Source: Deltaproteobacteria bacterium (GTDB taxonomy: Bacteria > Desulfobacterota > Desulfobacteria > Desulfobacterales > Desulfatirhabdiaceae). From it: a DNA stretch of 64,000 bases. The stretch spans positions 1-64,000 of the forward strand of contig JACRBZ010000071.1 in NCBI GenBank assembly GCA_016219185.1, read 5' to 3'. A program made the translations under genes and the position numbers. The notes beneath the pieces are model-generated. The model ran no database searches and was not told the origin of the DNA. It saw only the letters and a list, made by a program, of their open reading frames with translations. This document shows positions 35,808-43,966 of this stretch, in pieces (positions within the stretch are counted from its first letter, which is position 1; every line of letters begins with the position of its first letter).

Positions 35808-36740
35808 ATGATGATTCAAAACCGTTACCGCGTTTCACCATCAGGCCTTTTCTTCCTTTTCTTCCTCCTGTTCATGGGGCATGCCCATGCGGGGAATCAG
35901 GTGATCCTGGATGCGGACCAGCAGTACCAGTATGCGGGAACCTGTTTTGCCAGCGGGGATTATGAAACCGCAACCGGGGAATACAAACGTTTTATGCATT
36001 TTTTCCCGGAGGATGTGCGGGTGGAAAAAGCCATGTTTGCCATCGCAATGTCCGATTATCACCTGGAGCGTTTTCAGGAAGCCATTGCTGCCTTCACGGA
36101 AAACCAAAATCGATTCCCGAATACGCCGTTGTCCATCCGGGCCGCCTTCATGATTTCCGACTGCTACCTGCGGCTGAAGGACACGGGAAATGCGATCGTC
36201 ACCCTTCACAACCTGCTGGCCCAGACCGATGACGCCGATATACAGGATAAAGCCTATGATGCGATGGGTTGGATTTATATCGAACGCGGAGAATTTGAAA
36301 AGGCAAGGGCGGCCTTTCAGAAAATCAGCCTGAAGAACCAGACCGGTTATTCTGTGGACGTGCTCTCCAAAGAGCTGGAAAAAGATGTGTCGATTCCGCG
36401 GAAAAATCCCCGGACAGCGGGTTTTTTGTCCATTCTGCCGGGCGGCGGGTATTTTTACTGTGAGCGTTATCAGGACGCGCTGGTGGCGTTTTTACTGAAC
36501 GGCGCCCTGATCCTGGCCTCATGGGAGGCATTTGATCAGGGTATCCCCGCACTTGGGGGTGTCATCGCCGCGGTTGAATTCGGATTTTATGCGGGAAATA
36601 TCTACGGCGGCATCACCAGCGCTCATAAATACAATGATCGAAAAATGCACGAATTTATCGAATCGCTGAAAGAAAATGCCAGGATCGGCGTTTCAGGAGT
36701 CAAAGGCGGTCTTGAGCTTTCTCTACAGATCCCCTTCTGA
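35808..36740 (+). CDS. TPR-repeat protein with C-terminal membrane domain
   Basis: The product is about 310 residues, with a signal peptide (GLFFLFFLLFMGHAHA). Several TPR-like helical repeats (residues about 35-190) follow, such as YAGTCFASGDYETATGEYKR, FAIAMSDYHLERFQEAIAAF and AMGWIYIERGEFEKARAAF. The C-terminal part begins GFLSILPGGGYFYCERYQDA and is followed by hydrophobic segments. This PGGGYFY pattern is common in TPR proteins of unknown role in envelopes of delta-type bacteria. It likely scaffolds other proteins in the periplasm or membrane. The ATG used has AAGG 7 bases upstream; other in-frame ATGs lie next to it. Confidence 0.7.
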   Translation: MMIQNRYRVSPSGLFFLFFLLFMGHAHAGNQVILDADQQYQYAGTCFASGDYETATGEYKRFMHFFPEDVRVEKAMFAIAMSDYHLERFQEAIAAFTENQNRFPNTPLSIRAAFMISDCYLRLKDTGNAIVTLHNLLAQTDDADIQDKAYDAMGWIYIERGEFEKARAAFQKISLKNQTGYSVDVLSKELEKDVSIPRKNPRTAGFLSILPGGGYFYCERYQDALVAFLLNGALILASWEAFDQGIPALGGVIAAVEFGFYAGNIYGGITSAHKYNDRKMHEFIESLKENARIGVSGVKGGLELSLQIPF

Positions 36741-36778
36741 AACCAAAATGCCTGTCTTCTGAATTCGAAAACCCGGTT

Positions 36779-37510
36779 TTACAGTTTCAATCGCTTGAAG
36801 ATTGCTTCCGGAATATTCCGAATGATTCCCATGAGCCAGCGCCAGAACCATCCCGTGTAAACAATGTCCTTGCCGGCTTGATATGCCCGGTACACATCTT
36901 CGGCAACCTGCTCCGGCTCTATCACCAGCAGTTGCGGCAGCTTCATCCCCGCGGTCATTCGGGTCCGGACAAAGCCGGGAAGAACGGTCATCACCCGGAC
37001 ATGACCGGGATGCAGGCGGTTTCGAAGGCCGCCGAGAAACGTGGTCATGGCGCTTTTGGAAGCCCCGTAAAGGTAATTGCTCTGCCTGCCGCGCTCTCCG
37101 GCCACGGAACTGATCCCGATAATCAGCCCCCTGCCCTTGGCTTCAAAATCAGCGGCAATGATTTCAAGGATGCTGGCTGCTCCCAGAAAATTGGTTTCAA
37201 TGATTTTTCGCATCTCGCCGAAATCCTTTTGGGCCAGGCCCTGATTTCCCTGATAACCGGCGGTAAAGACTACGGCATCCGGCTTCGGGTCCAGGTTCCG
37301 ATAAAAATCCGGATGCCCGGCATAATCCGTTGCATCAAATCCGATGGCTTTAGCTTTGACCTGGTAGCGGGTTTCGATATCCCGGGCCTTTTTCTCCAGA
37401 AGTCCCAGGTTCCGGGATGCCAGGCAAATGTGAGCGCCTTCTGCCCGGGCGAATTTATGGGCAATGGCAATGCCGATGTCTGAACTTGCTCCCAAAATCA
37501 ACAGATGCAT
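36779..37510 (-). CDS. SDR oxidoreductase, DprE2-like
   Basis: The 243-residue short-chain dehydrogenase has the nucleotide loop LGASSDIG, ISSVAGERGRQ and the catalytic Tyr-Lys in YLYGASKSAM. It lies directly after a DprE1-like oxidase, with 3 bases between. In mycobacteria DprE1 oxidises decaprenyl-phosphoryl ribose at C2 and DprE2 reduces it to arabinose. The same pair here probably epimerises a polyprenyl-linked sugar or a related compound. This is an inference from gene pairing; DprE2 similarity alone would not prove it. Confidence 0.82.
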   Translation of the reverse strand: MHLLILGASSDIGIAIAHKFARAEGAHICLASRNLGLLEKKARDIETRYQVKAKAIGFDATDYAGHPDFYRNLDPKPDAVVFTAGYQGNQGLAQKDFGEMRKIIETNFLGAASILEIIAADFEAKGRGLIIGISSVAGERGRQSNYLYGASKSAMTTFLGGLRNRLHPGHVRVMTVLPGFVRTRMTAGMKLPQLLVIEPEQVAEDVYRAYQAGKDIVYTGWFWRWLMGIIRNIPEAIFKRLKL

Positions 37511-37513
37511 GCG

Positions 37514-38842
37514 CTATATCTCCAATCGTCTGGACTGTAATGAGTTAAACGTTTCGGCAGCGCCATATCGGCGCCGGATTTGCCTGAATTTTTCAAGGCC
37601 GGGGTAGCTTTTCTGAAAAATCTTTGGTTTCATGCGGACATCTTTTGACAGGTAAATCCTGCCTCCGTGATCCAGAACAATCCCGTCCAACTCATCCAGA
37701 AGCGGCAGGAGGCGGCTGACCATCTTGAAATCCAGGGCAAGGGTAAATCCGTTGAGGGGAAACGACAGATAATTCTCGTTTGCCGGGCCAAAGAGCTTTA
37801 AAACCGCCAGAAATGATCCCAGGCCGGATCGGGCAATCCGGGTCAGGATGGTTTTCAGCCCGGCATGGCTGGATTCCAGGGGCAGCACCAGTTGGTACTG
37901 GGTAAAGCCGCTTTTCCCGTACATTCTGTTCCACTCCAGGATGGCATCCAGGGGATAGAAGAATGTATCCAGCGAAACCGTGTTTGAAAGATGCCGCTGC
38001 CGCATCCTGGCATAATAAAGGGCATTGAACAGGGAGACCGAATATCGGTTCAGGCAGATTCCCGGAACATCGAAGGGAACGGATTGCCTGCAGACTTCAG
38101 GCAGGCGAAGACAGCCGGACTGTGCATGCTCGCCGACCATTAGAAGGGATCTTCCCAAATCCTTTCCCTGGGACAGACAGTCGATCCAGGCAACCGAATA
38201 GGTTGAATGGTGATACTGATGGAAGGCGTCGATGGTTTCTTGGAGGTTTTTGCACTTGATGATTTCCTGGTCAATAAAAGCGCTTTGAACCGGCTGAAGT
38301 TGTAACGCCGCGGAAAGGATGACGCCGGTCAGCCCCATGCCGCCGCAGGTTGCCAGAAAAAGTTCCCTGTTGGTTTGTGCGGAGCAGGTGATGATCTGGC
38401 CATTTGGGACGAGAACATCCATGCGGATCACCGATGCGCTGAAGCATCCGGCCTTATGGTGATTTTTTCCGTGAACATCGCCCGAAATGGCGCCGCCGAC
38501 CGACACGAATTTGGTTCCCGGCGTTACGGACAGAAACCAGCCACGGGGTAAAAATACATCTATCAAGTCCGAGAGAATGACCCCGCTTTCACAGACCACG
38601 ATGCCGGTATCCGGGTCAAAGTTCAGGATGGCGTTCAATCGCCGGGTCAGGATCACATTCTGGCTGAGACTGCTGTCCCCGTAGCTTCTGCCCATCGCAT
38701 GAACGATGAAGTCTCCCCCTTGGGGCTTTTGGCGAATCAGCGGAGAAATCTCCTCGGGAAGTTCGATCTCATACCCAAGTGCACGAATCCGGGGCGTTCT
38801 GCCCCAGCCGGAAATGAAAACAGGCAATGCAGGCCTTGTCAT
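37514..38842 (-). CDS. FAD-linked oxidase, DprE1-like
   Basis: The 442-residue protein follows the mycobacterial DprE1 plan closely. It has GRSYGDSSLS and VTPGTKFVSVGGAISGDVHG (FAD domain), GKNHHKAG, GGMGLTGVILSA, FKLFGPANENYLSFPLNGF and GRIYLSKDVRM, where the Lys matches the active-site Lys. At the position of the mycobacterial Cys that reacts with benzothiazinones (Cys387) there is Ala (about residue 369). It should oxidise a C2 hydroxyl of a lipid-linked pentose. The SDR partner follows at once. The pair is known mainly from Actinobacteria, and here it stands apart from the polysaccharide cluster at the window start. Confidence 0.86.
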   Translation of the reverse strand: MTRPALPVFISGWGRTPRIRALGYEIELPEEISPLIRQKPQGGDFIVHAMGRSYGDSSLSQNVILTRRLNAILNFDPDTGIVVCESGVILSDLIDVFLPRGWFLSVTPGTKFVSVGGAISGDVHGKNHHKAGCFSASVIRMDVLVPNGQIITCSAQTNRELFLATCGGMGLTGVILSAALQLQPVQSAFIDQEIIKCKNLQETIDAFHQYHHSTYSVAWIDCLSQGKDLGRSLLMVGEHAQSGCLRLPEVCRQSVPFDVPGICLNRYSVSLFNALYYARMRQRHLSNTVSLDTFFYPLDAILEWNRMYGKSGFTQYQLVLPLESSHAGLKTILTRIARSGLGSFLAVLKLFGPANENYLSFPLNGFTLALDFKMVSRLLPLLDELDGIVLDHGGRIYLSKDVRMKPKIFQKSYPGLEKFRQIRRRYGAAETFNSLQSRRLEI

Positions 38843-38895
38843 AGCGCCACCGGATAAGGGCGGCGGGTGAGAATTGAAAATGGATACATGGGGCC

Positions 38896-40335
38896 TTAAC
38901 CTTTTACAACCGCGATGGGACGCAGTCTGGCCACTTTTTTAGAAATGCCCGCGCCGTGAACCACCTCCACCACCTGGGAAACATCTTTGTAGGCATCGGG
39001 CATTTCCTCGGAGAGGGTGGACTTTCCGGACCAGCGCACCAGAATGCCCTTGTCTTCCAGTTCCCGGTAAATGGACCTGCCCTTGCTGGCCTTCTGGGCT
39101 GCGGTCCGGCTCATAACCCGGCCCGCGCCGTGACAGGTGGATCCGAAGGTTTCGGACATGGCCTTATCTGTTCCCACCAGAACGTAGGAAGCGGTTCCCA
39201 TGTCTCCGGGTACGATGACGGGCTGTCCGATGTTACGATAATTTCCGCGAAGGGAAGGATGCCCCGGCGGAAAAGAGCGGGTGGCGCCTTTCCGGTGAAC
39301 GCAGACGGTCTGGGTTTTGCCGCTGATCTCATGCACTTCTTTTTTGGCGATATTATGGCAGACATCATAGATCAGGCGAAACCCCAGATTTTTCGGTCCG
39401 ATTCCCAGTGCATTTTCCATGGTTTTGCGGCTGTGGTGCATCAGGACCTGACGGTTTGCCCAGGCGTAGTTGGCGGCGCAGGCCATGGCCCTGAGATAAC
39501 GCATGCCTTCATCGGACTGAATCCGGGTGCAGGCCAGTTGCCGGTCCGCAAGCCTGAATCCTAGCTTATGGGACATCTTGTTCATGAGCGCCAGGTAATC
39601 ATCGCAGACCTGATACCCGAGACCCCTGGACCCTGAATGCAGCATCACGGTGACCTGGCCTTCGAACAGGCCAAATCCCCTTGCGGTATCCGGATCAAAA
39701 ATGGCATCCACAACGCCGATCTCGAGAAAATGGTTTCCGGAACCAAGGGTTCCAAGCTGCTTTTTGCCCCGCTCCAGTGCCCGCTCGCTGACTTCGGACG
39801 GATCGGCGTCCGGCAGGCATCCGCCGTCTTCGGTGTGCTCCAGGTCGGACTCTTCCCCGAGTCCGTGGCGAATGGCCCACTGGCTGCCGGTCTTGAGGAC
39901 CTGTTTTTCATCGGACGGGGAAAGCTTTACCGAACCGGTTGATCCGACCCCGCAGGGAATGTGCTGGTACAGGGCGTTTACCAGCGCTTCGAGTTTGGGA
40001 CGCACCTCCGGTTCCGTAAGGGATGTGCCGGCCAGGCGAACCCCGCAGTTGATATCGTAGCCGACGCCCCCGGGAGAGATGATGCCGGTCTCCCAGTCGA
40101 AGGCAGCAACGCCGCCGATGGGAAATCCATATCCCCAGTGCATGTCCGGCATGGCCAGGGATGCCTTGAGGATTCCCGGAAGGGTGGCCACATTGGCCAC
40201 CTGGGTAAAGGCTTCCTGGCTGTCGCCTGCCGTCAGCAGGGAAGCGCTGGCATACACCAGACCCGGAACCCGCATGTCCCCGGTTTGGGGAATCTCCCAC
40301 CGGTAATCGTCAATTTTATTCAGTGAGATCGTCAT
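38896..40335 (-). CDS. rtcB: RNA-splicing ligase RtcB
   Basis: The 479-residue ligase joins RNA ends bearing 2',3'-cyclic phosphate or 3'-phosphate to 5'-OH, using GTP and Mn. The metal-site motifs are DINCGVR (Asp, Cys), GSGNHFLEIG, HSGSRG and HRKGATRSFPPGHP. The guanylation His lies in TCHGAGR. All key residues seem present. AAGGA lies 5 bases before the ATG. The gene is the last of a short operon with a DNA methyltransferase and archease, which activates RtcB in other organisms. It may repair tRNA or rRNA cut by toxins or stress. Confidence 0.94.
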   Translation of the reverse strand: MTISLNKIDDYRWEIPQTGDMRVPGLVYASASLLTAGDSQEAFTQVANVATLPGILKASLAMPDMHWGYGFPIGGVAAFDWETGIISPGGVGYDINCGVRLAGTSLTEPEVRPKLEALVNALYQHIPCGVGSTGSVKLSPSDEKQVLKTGSQWAIRHGLGEESDLEHTEDGGCLPDADPSEVSERALERGKKQLGTLGSGNHFLEIGVVDAIFDPDTARGFGLFEGQVTVMLHSGSRGLGYQVCDDYLALMNKMSHKLGFRLADRQLACTRIQSDEGMRYLRAMACAANYAWANRQVLMHHSRKTMENALGIGPKNLGFRLIYDVCHNIAKKEVHEISGKTQTVCVHRKGATRSFPPGHPSLRGNYRNIGQPVIVPGDMGTASYVLVGTDKAMSETFGSTCHGAGRVMSRTAAQKASKGRSIYRELEDKGILVRWSGKSTLSEEMPDAYKDVSQVVEVVHGAGISKKVARLRPIAVVKG

Positions 40336-40349
40336 GGCTGTCCTTCTTG

Positions 40350-41477
40350 TTAAAATCCCAGTGATTGCTGTTTGGCGATGCCCGAACGCCGAACTTTCGT
40401 CGCTGTTTCGGCAGGGGGCAGGGGATTGTTCTCGGATATCTTCCGGTACGATACCCGTATCCTGTCCTTGGGCTCCATCAGAATTTCTTGAATTTCATAA
40501 AGAATCATGTTGATTTCCTGCCGGGTCATTACCGGAAACCCATGATGGGCACTCAGATATTTCAGGCTTTTTTCCCTGGCCCGGCATTCTTCGATAAAAG
40601 TCAGGTGCGATGCGACCCGCTCGGATATCCGGGAGTTGAGAAATGAACGGGAGTTTTGGATCTGATTCGTAATCATGTCCTTGAATTCCTTGTCCAGTTC
40701 AACCCCGATACTGTTCCTACAGGCGGCCATCGCAGCCAGGGTGGTGGTTCCGGTACCCAGAAACGGATCCAGAACCGTGTCCCCTTTTACTGAATACATG
40801 TTAATCATCCGGTACGCGAGTTCCAGGGGGAAGGCCCCGCTTCGTTTGCGCAGTTTATCGTTATTCAGCTTCTGCGTTGTTCCCTTGAAGTCCCAGATAT
40901 CCGAAAACCATTTGTTCCGCTCTTCCCAGAAATATGCGCTTTCCTGCCTGGCCATTTTTTCCGATGGCCCGTCAAAGCCGCGTTTGCCCCCTTTTCGAAA
41001 CACCAGAACGAATTCATGTTCCAGCGTAATATAGGCCCCTGCCGGAAGCATTCCCGAACCCATGAATTTATTCGGCGCGTTGGTCTGTTTGCGCCACAGT
41101 ATCACGGGCAGCGCATCAAAGCCGATTTTCGTGCAAAAGGAAAGAATCCGGGAGTGGTTGGAATAAAGCTGAAATTTTTCGTCGATGGTACGGACCGCAT
41201 CCCCGATATTGATGCAGAGAAACGCCCCGTACTTCAGCACGCGATACATCTCCGTCCATACGGCATCCAGCTCTTCGTGCATCAGGGAAAACGCCTTGTT
41301 TCCCTTGCCATTGAGAAGGGCCTCTTTTATGGGGTTGGAAAGCGATTTAAAGAGCTCATCCCACATCTGAATCATCGGATAGGGTGGGGACGTCACCACA
41401 AGATCGATGGATTTATCCGCAATTTTGGAGAGTTTTCTGGCATTGCAGAACAGTATTTGGTGTTCCGTGGTGATCAC
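40350..41477 (-). CDS. DNA methyltransferase (beta-class type), orphan, in the rtcB operon
   Basis: The 375-residue protein has the catalytic motif TSPPYP early (residue about 30) and the SAM motif DPFLGTGTTTLAA late (about residue 235). This order is that of beta-class N4-cytosine or N6-adenine methyltransferases. The last 110 residues, from the end of the fold, form a helical extension without a known domain. No restriction gene is nearby. The start is a GTG with AAAGG about 8 bases upstream. It lies between archease (20 bases) and rtcB (14 bases), which is unusual. It might methylate DNA as an orphan enzyme or even act on nucleic acid in the repair pathway; the last is speculation. Confidence 0.85.
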   Translation of the reverse strand: MITTEHQILFCNARKLSKIADKSIDLVVTSPPYPMIQMWDELFKSLSNPIKEALLNGKGNKAFSLMHEELDAVWTEMYRVLKYGAFLCINIGDAVRTIDEKFQLYSNHSRILSFCTKIGFDALPVILWRKQTNAPNKFMGSGMLPAGAYITLEHEFVLVFRKGGKRGFDGPSEKMARQESAYFWEERNKWFSDIWDFKGTTQKLNNDKLRKRSGAFPLELAYRMINMYSVKGDTVLDPFLGTGTTTLAAMAACRNSIGVELDKEFKDMITNQIQNSRSFLNSRISERVASHLTFIEECRAREKSLKYLSAHHGFPVMTRQEINMILYEIQEILMEPKDRIRVSYRKISENNPLPPAETATKVRRSGIAKQQSLGF

Positions 41478-41497
41478 AACGATAACCTTTCATTTAA

Positions 41498-41908
41498 TCA
41501 AACATCGAAAACAACAATGGCTTCCCATCCCGTGGGAAGGTGGGTCACCTGAATGCGATGATAGGTGACGGCCTTGATTTCTTGATTCAGGCGATGCCGC
41601 GTGGCATCAAACGGCTCAACGCGGATTCTTGCGGATAACTGATATTCAAAGATTTCCAGAACCTCGATTTCCTTTACCAGCAGTTCCTTTCCGGACCAGA
41701 AATAAAGAAGTTCCCTGAGCCAGTTGACCATGAGATCGGGCCAGTCCGAGCCGGATGCCTGAACCGGATATTCGGGGCCGGGTTTCACAAGACGGATGTC
41801 GGCAACCAGATCGAAGAGGGCCAGCCCGGCATTTTCAAATAGCGCTTTTAAATCCTTCCCGAATACCTGAATGCCGCAGTCCGCGGTCGGGTCGATGCGT
41901 CTGTACAT
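41498..41908 (-). CDS. Archease, RtcB activator
   Basis: The 136-residue protein has the archease pattern: TADCGIQVFGKDLKALFENA near the N-terminus (the family usually has TADvGI), ALFDLVADI, LVNWLRELLY-like MVNWLRELLYFW and the C-terminal EIKAVTYHRIQV. The Asp residues of the active acidic cluster are present. Archease stimulates RtcB guanylation and turnover, and rtcB is in the same operon. I chose the Met at 41908 with AGGA upstream; the longer open frame includes the inverted repeat that lies before the gene. Confidence 0.9.
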   Translation of the reverse strand: MYRRIDPTADCGIQVFGKDLKALFENAGLALFDLVADIRLVKPGPEYPVQASGSDWPDLMVNWLRELLYFWSGKELLVKEIEVLEIFEYQLSARIRVEPFDATRHRLNQEIKAVTYHRIQVTHLPTGWEAIVVFDV

Positions 41909-41937
41909 CATTTCCTGTCCATTTTGCTGTGAAAATA

Positions 41938-42025
41938 TCCCCCTCTTTGGAAAGGGGGGCAGGGGGGATTTCTGGCGGCGATACTGCGGGAAAATCCCCC
42001 TCAATCCCCCTTTCCCAAAGGGGGA
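41938..42025. repeat. Long inverted repeat of C/G runs (REP/MITE-like)
   Basis: Two arms of about 35 bases, made of runs like CCCCCT..TTTGGAAAGGGG and their reverse complement, flank an 18-base centre. The element lies in the 132 bases between the ABC-F stop and the archease start. Palindromes of this kind (C-rich blocks with a TTTnnAAA core) occur many times in some delta-type and other genomes. It may form a strong hairpin in the transcript between the two genes. I saw no second copy in this window. Confidence 0.7.
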
Positions 42026-42040
42026 AGTTAATCCGTGGCG

Positions 42041-43885
42041 TTATACCGATTCAAGATCGGCAAGCTCCTGGTCAAACTGCTTTTTATCTTCTTCATAAGC
42101 GGCCGTGAGGGTTTCCAGTTCGCCAAACAGGGATTCAATCTGCTGCTGGCAATGATGGATTTCCTGAGAAAGCTTAACGATTCTGGGGCCGTCATTTTCC
42201 TGGGTTGCGGCCATCATGGCATTGCTGAAATCCGTGATCCGGGCTTCATGATGCTCGATATTCTTTTCAATGGCGGAAATACGGGTTTCCATGGGCTTCA
42301 GGCTTTTGGATCTGCGGGTAATGATTTCAGAGCGCAGTTTGCGGATTTTTTTAGAAGACTTCCGGTCGGGTTCTTCCGGGAGCTGGGCTGTTTCCGGGGC
42401 TTCATCCTCCCATCCGTTTTTATCCAGAAACCGCTGGTACCCGCCGTCAAACATGGAGACCCCGTTATGGCTAAAGACAATGAGGCGCTCCGCCAGGGCA
42501 TGGAGGAAGAGCTCATTGTGCGTGACCATGATCACGGTTCCGTCAAAACTGTCGATGGCCTCCAGAAGCGCATCGCAGGATTCCATGTCCAAATGGTTCG
42601 TGGGCTCATCCAGAAGCAGCAGATTGACCGGCGTGACCAGAATCTTTCCCAGCATGACTCGGCTTTTCTCACCGCCCGAAAGAACCGCGATTTTCTTTAA
42701 AGCGGTTTCGCCGCCGAACATCATGGCCCCGCAGATGTTTCGGGCCAGTTGGCGGTCCACGTGGGGATGGGAATAGAGGATTTCCTCCTCAACCGTCCGG
42801 CTGTCCACGAGCGACTGGATGTTGGTTTGCTCGAAAACGCCCGCTGTAATGGACGGGTGAAAGGTGATATCGCCTTTCTGGGGGGCCAGGGAGCCGGCCA
42901 GAAGTTTGAGAAGGGTTGTTTTGCCCTTGCCGTTTTTCCCGATCACGCAGATCCGTTCTCCGGCCTGTATCGAAAAATCAAGGCCCTGGATGAGGGGCGT
43001 TTCGGGGTTGAAGCCGAAGCCGAGATTGCGGACCGTCAGCACGTTTTTGGCGGAAAAAGGCTGAGTCTGAAATGAAAATTCAAGGTTTTTGACCTTGTCC
43101 AGTTTTTCCTGCCGGGTCATCCTGGAAAGCGTCTTGATGCGGGACTGCACCATGTTGGCCAGCCTGGCCTTGGCCCGGAACCGCGAGATGAACAGCTCAA
43201 TGTCCTTGCGGCGTTTTTCGTCATTCAGTCGGGTTTTTTCATACACTTCCTCATCCAGGGCGATCTGAGCGTAGTATTTCCCGGTGTCTCCGGCGATCTT
43301 CCGGACTTTCCGGCGATGAATTCCCAGCGTATGGGTCACCAGCTTGTCCATGAAACTGCGGTCATGGGTGATGAGCATCAGTTCATGGGGCCAGTTGAGC
43401 AGAAACCGCTCGATCCATCGAATGGAGGTAATGTCCAGGTAGTTGGTGGGTTCATCCAGAAGCAGCAGGTCCGGCTCCGATACCAGGGCTTTAGCCAGAT
43501 TCAGGCGGACCTGAAATCCCCCGGAAAACGTTTCCGGGGGCTGCTGCATGTCGGTAAGGGAAAAGCCCAGACCTGCCAGAATTTTTTCCGCTTTCCAGGA
43601 ATGGTCCTTCTCGCTGTCCACAAGGCCGGTCATGGCTTCTTCCAGAACCGTCCGCTTCGAAAAATCGATATGCTGCTGAACATAACCGATGCGGTAGCCC
43701 CTCGGCGTCAGAATGTTTCCGGAATCCGGCTGGTCCATGCCGGCAATCAGCCGGAACAAGGTGGTTTTTCCGTGGCCGTTTCGGCCCACCAGGCCGATCC
43801 GTTCCCGGGAATTGAGTTTGAAGCTGATGCCGTCAAAGAGAACATATTTTCCAAAGCTTTTGGTAAGATTTTCAACACTGATCAT
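42041..43885 (-). CDS. ABC-F family ATPase (Uup/YheS-like)
   Basis: The 614-residue soluble protein has two ABC domains and no membrane part. Walker A motifs are GRNGHGKTTL and GKNGKGKTTL; signature motifs are FSGGFQVRLNLA and LSGGEKSRVMLG; Walker B motifs are LLLLDEPTNYLD and LLLLDEPTNHLD. The linker between them is charged (P-site tRNA interaction motif region), and a charged coiled-coil tail of about 100 residues closes the protein. ABC-F factors act on ribosomes, in stalled translation or antibiotic resistance. The tail and lack of a resistance-type linker fit Uup/YheS. The biological role here is open. Confidence 0.9.
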   Translation of the reverse strand: MISVENLTKSFGKYVLFDGISFKLNSRERIGLVGRNGHGKTTLFRLIAGMDQPDSGNILTPRGYRIGYVQQHIDFSKRTVLEEAMTGLVDSEKDHSWKAEKILAGLGFSLTDMQQPPETFSGGFQVRLNLAKALVSEPDLLLLDEPTNYLDITSIRWIERFLLNWPHELMLITHDRSFMDKLVTHTLGIHRRKVRKIAGDTGKYYAQIALDEEVYEKTRLNDEKRRKDIELFISRFRAKARLANMVQSRIKTLSRMTRQEKLDKVKNLEFSFQTQPFSAKNVLTVRNLGFGFNPETPLIQGLDFSIQAGERICVIGKNGKGKTTLLKLLAGSLAPQKGDITFHPSITAGVFEQTNIQSLVDSRTVEEEILYSHPHVDRQLARNICGAMMFGGETALKKIAVLSGGEKSRVMLGKILVTPVNLLLLDEPTNHLDMESCDALLEAIDSFDGTVIMVTHNELFLHALAERLIVFSHNGVSMFDGGYQRFLDKNGWEDEAPETAQLPEEPDRKSSKKIRKLRSEIITRRSKSLKPMETRISAIEKNIEHHEARITDFSNAMMAATQENDGPRIVKLSQEIHHCQQQIESLFGELETLTAAYEEDKKQFDQELADLESV

Positions 43886-43920
43886 GGATAAACTTTCTGT
43901 AAATGTTCATGTAGTTGGGC

Positions 43921-43966
43921 AACAGGCAATAGCCGATGGTCCGTTGCCCATCGGCTGTTGCCTGTT
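43921..43966. terminator. Strong hairpin between the sugar kinase and the ABC-F gene
   Basis: A 19-base stem (one mismatch, 8-base loop) of AACAGGCAATAGCCGATGG and its complement ends exactly at the kinase stop codon. On the plus strand it is followed by TTTTAT. On the minus strand, where the genes run, no T-run follows. It may stop or slow transcription into the ABC-F gene, or protect the kinase mRNA end. Confidence 0.55.

Noticed and set aside
41938..42025. CRISPR-like reading of the C/G-run repeat
   Set aside because: Only two arms in inverted orientation with one centre; no direct repeats or spacers and no cas genes.
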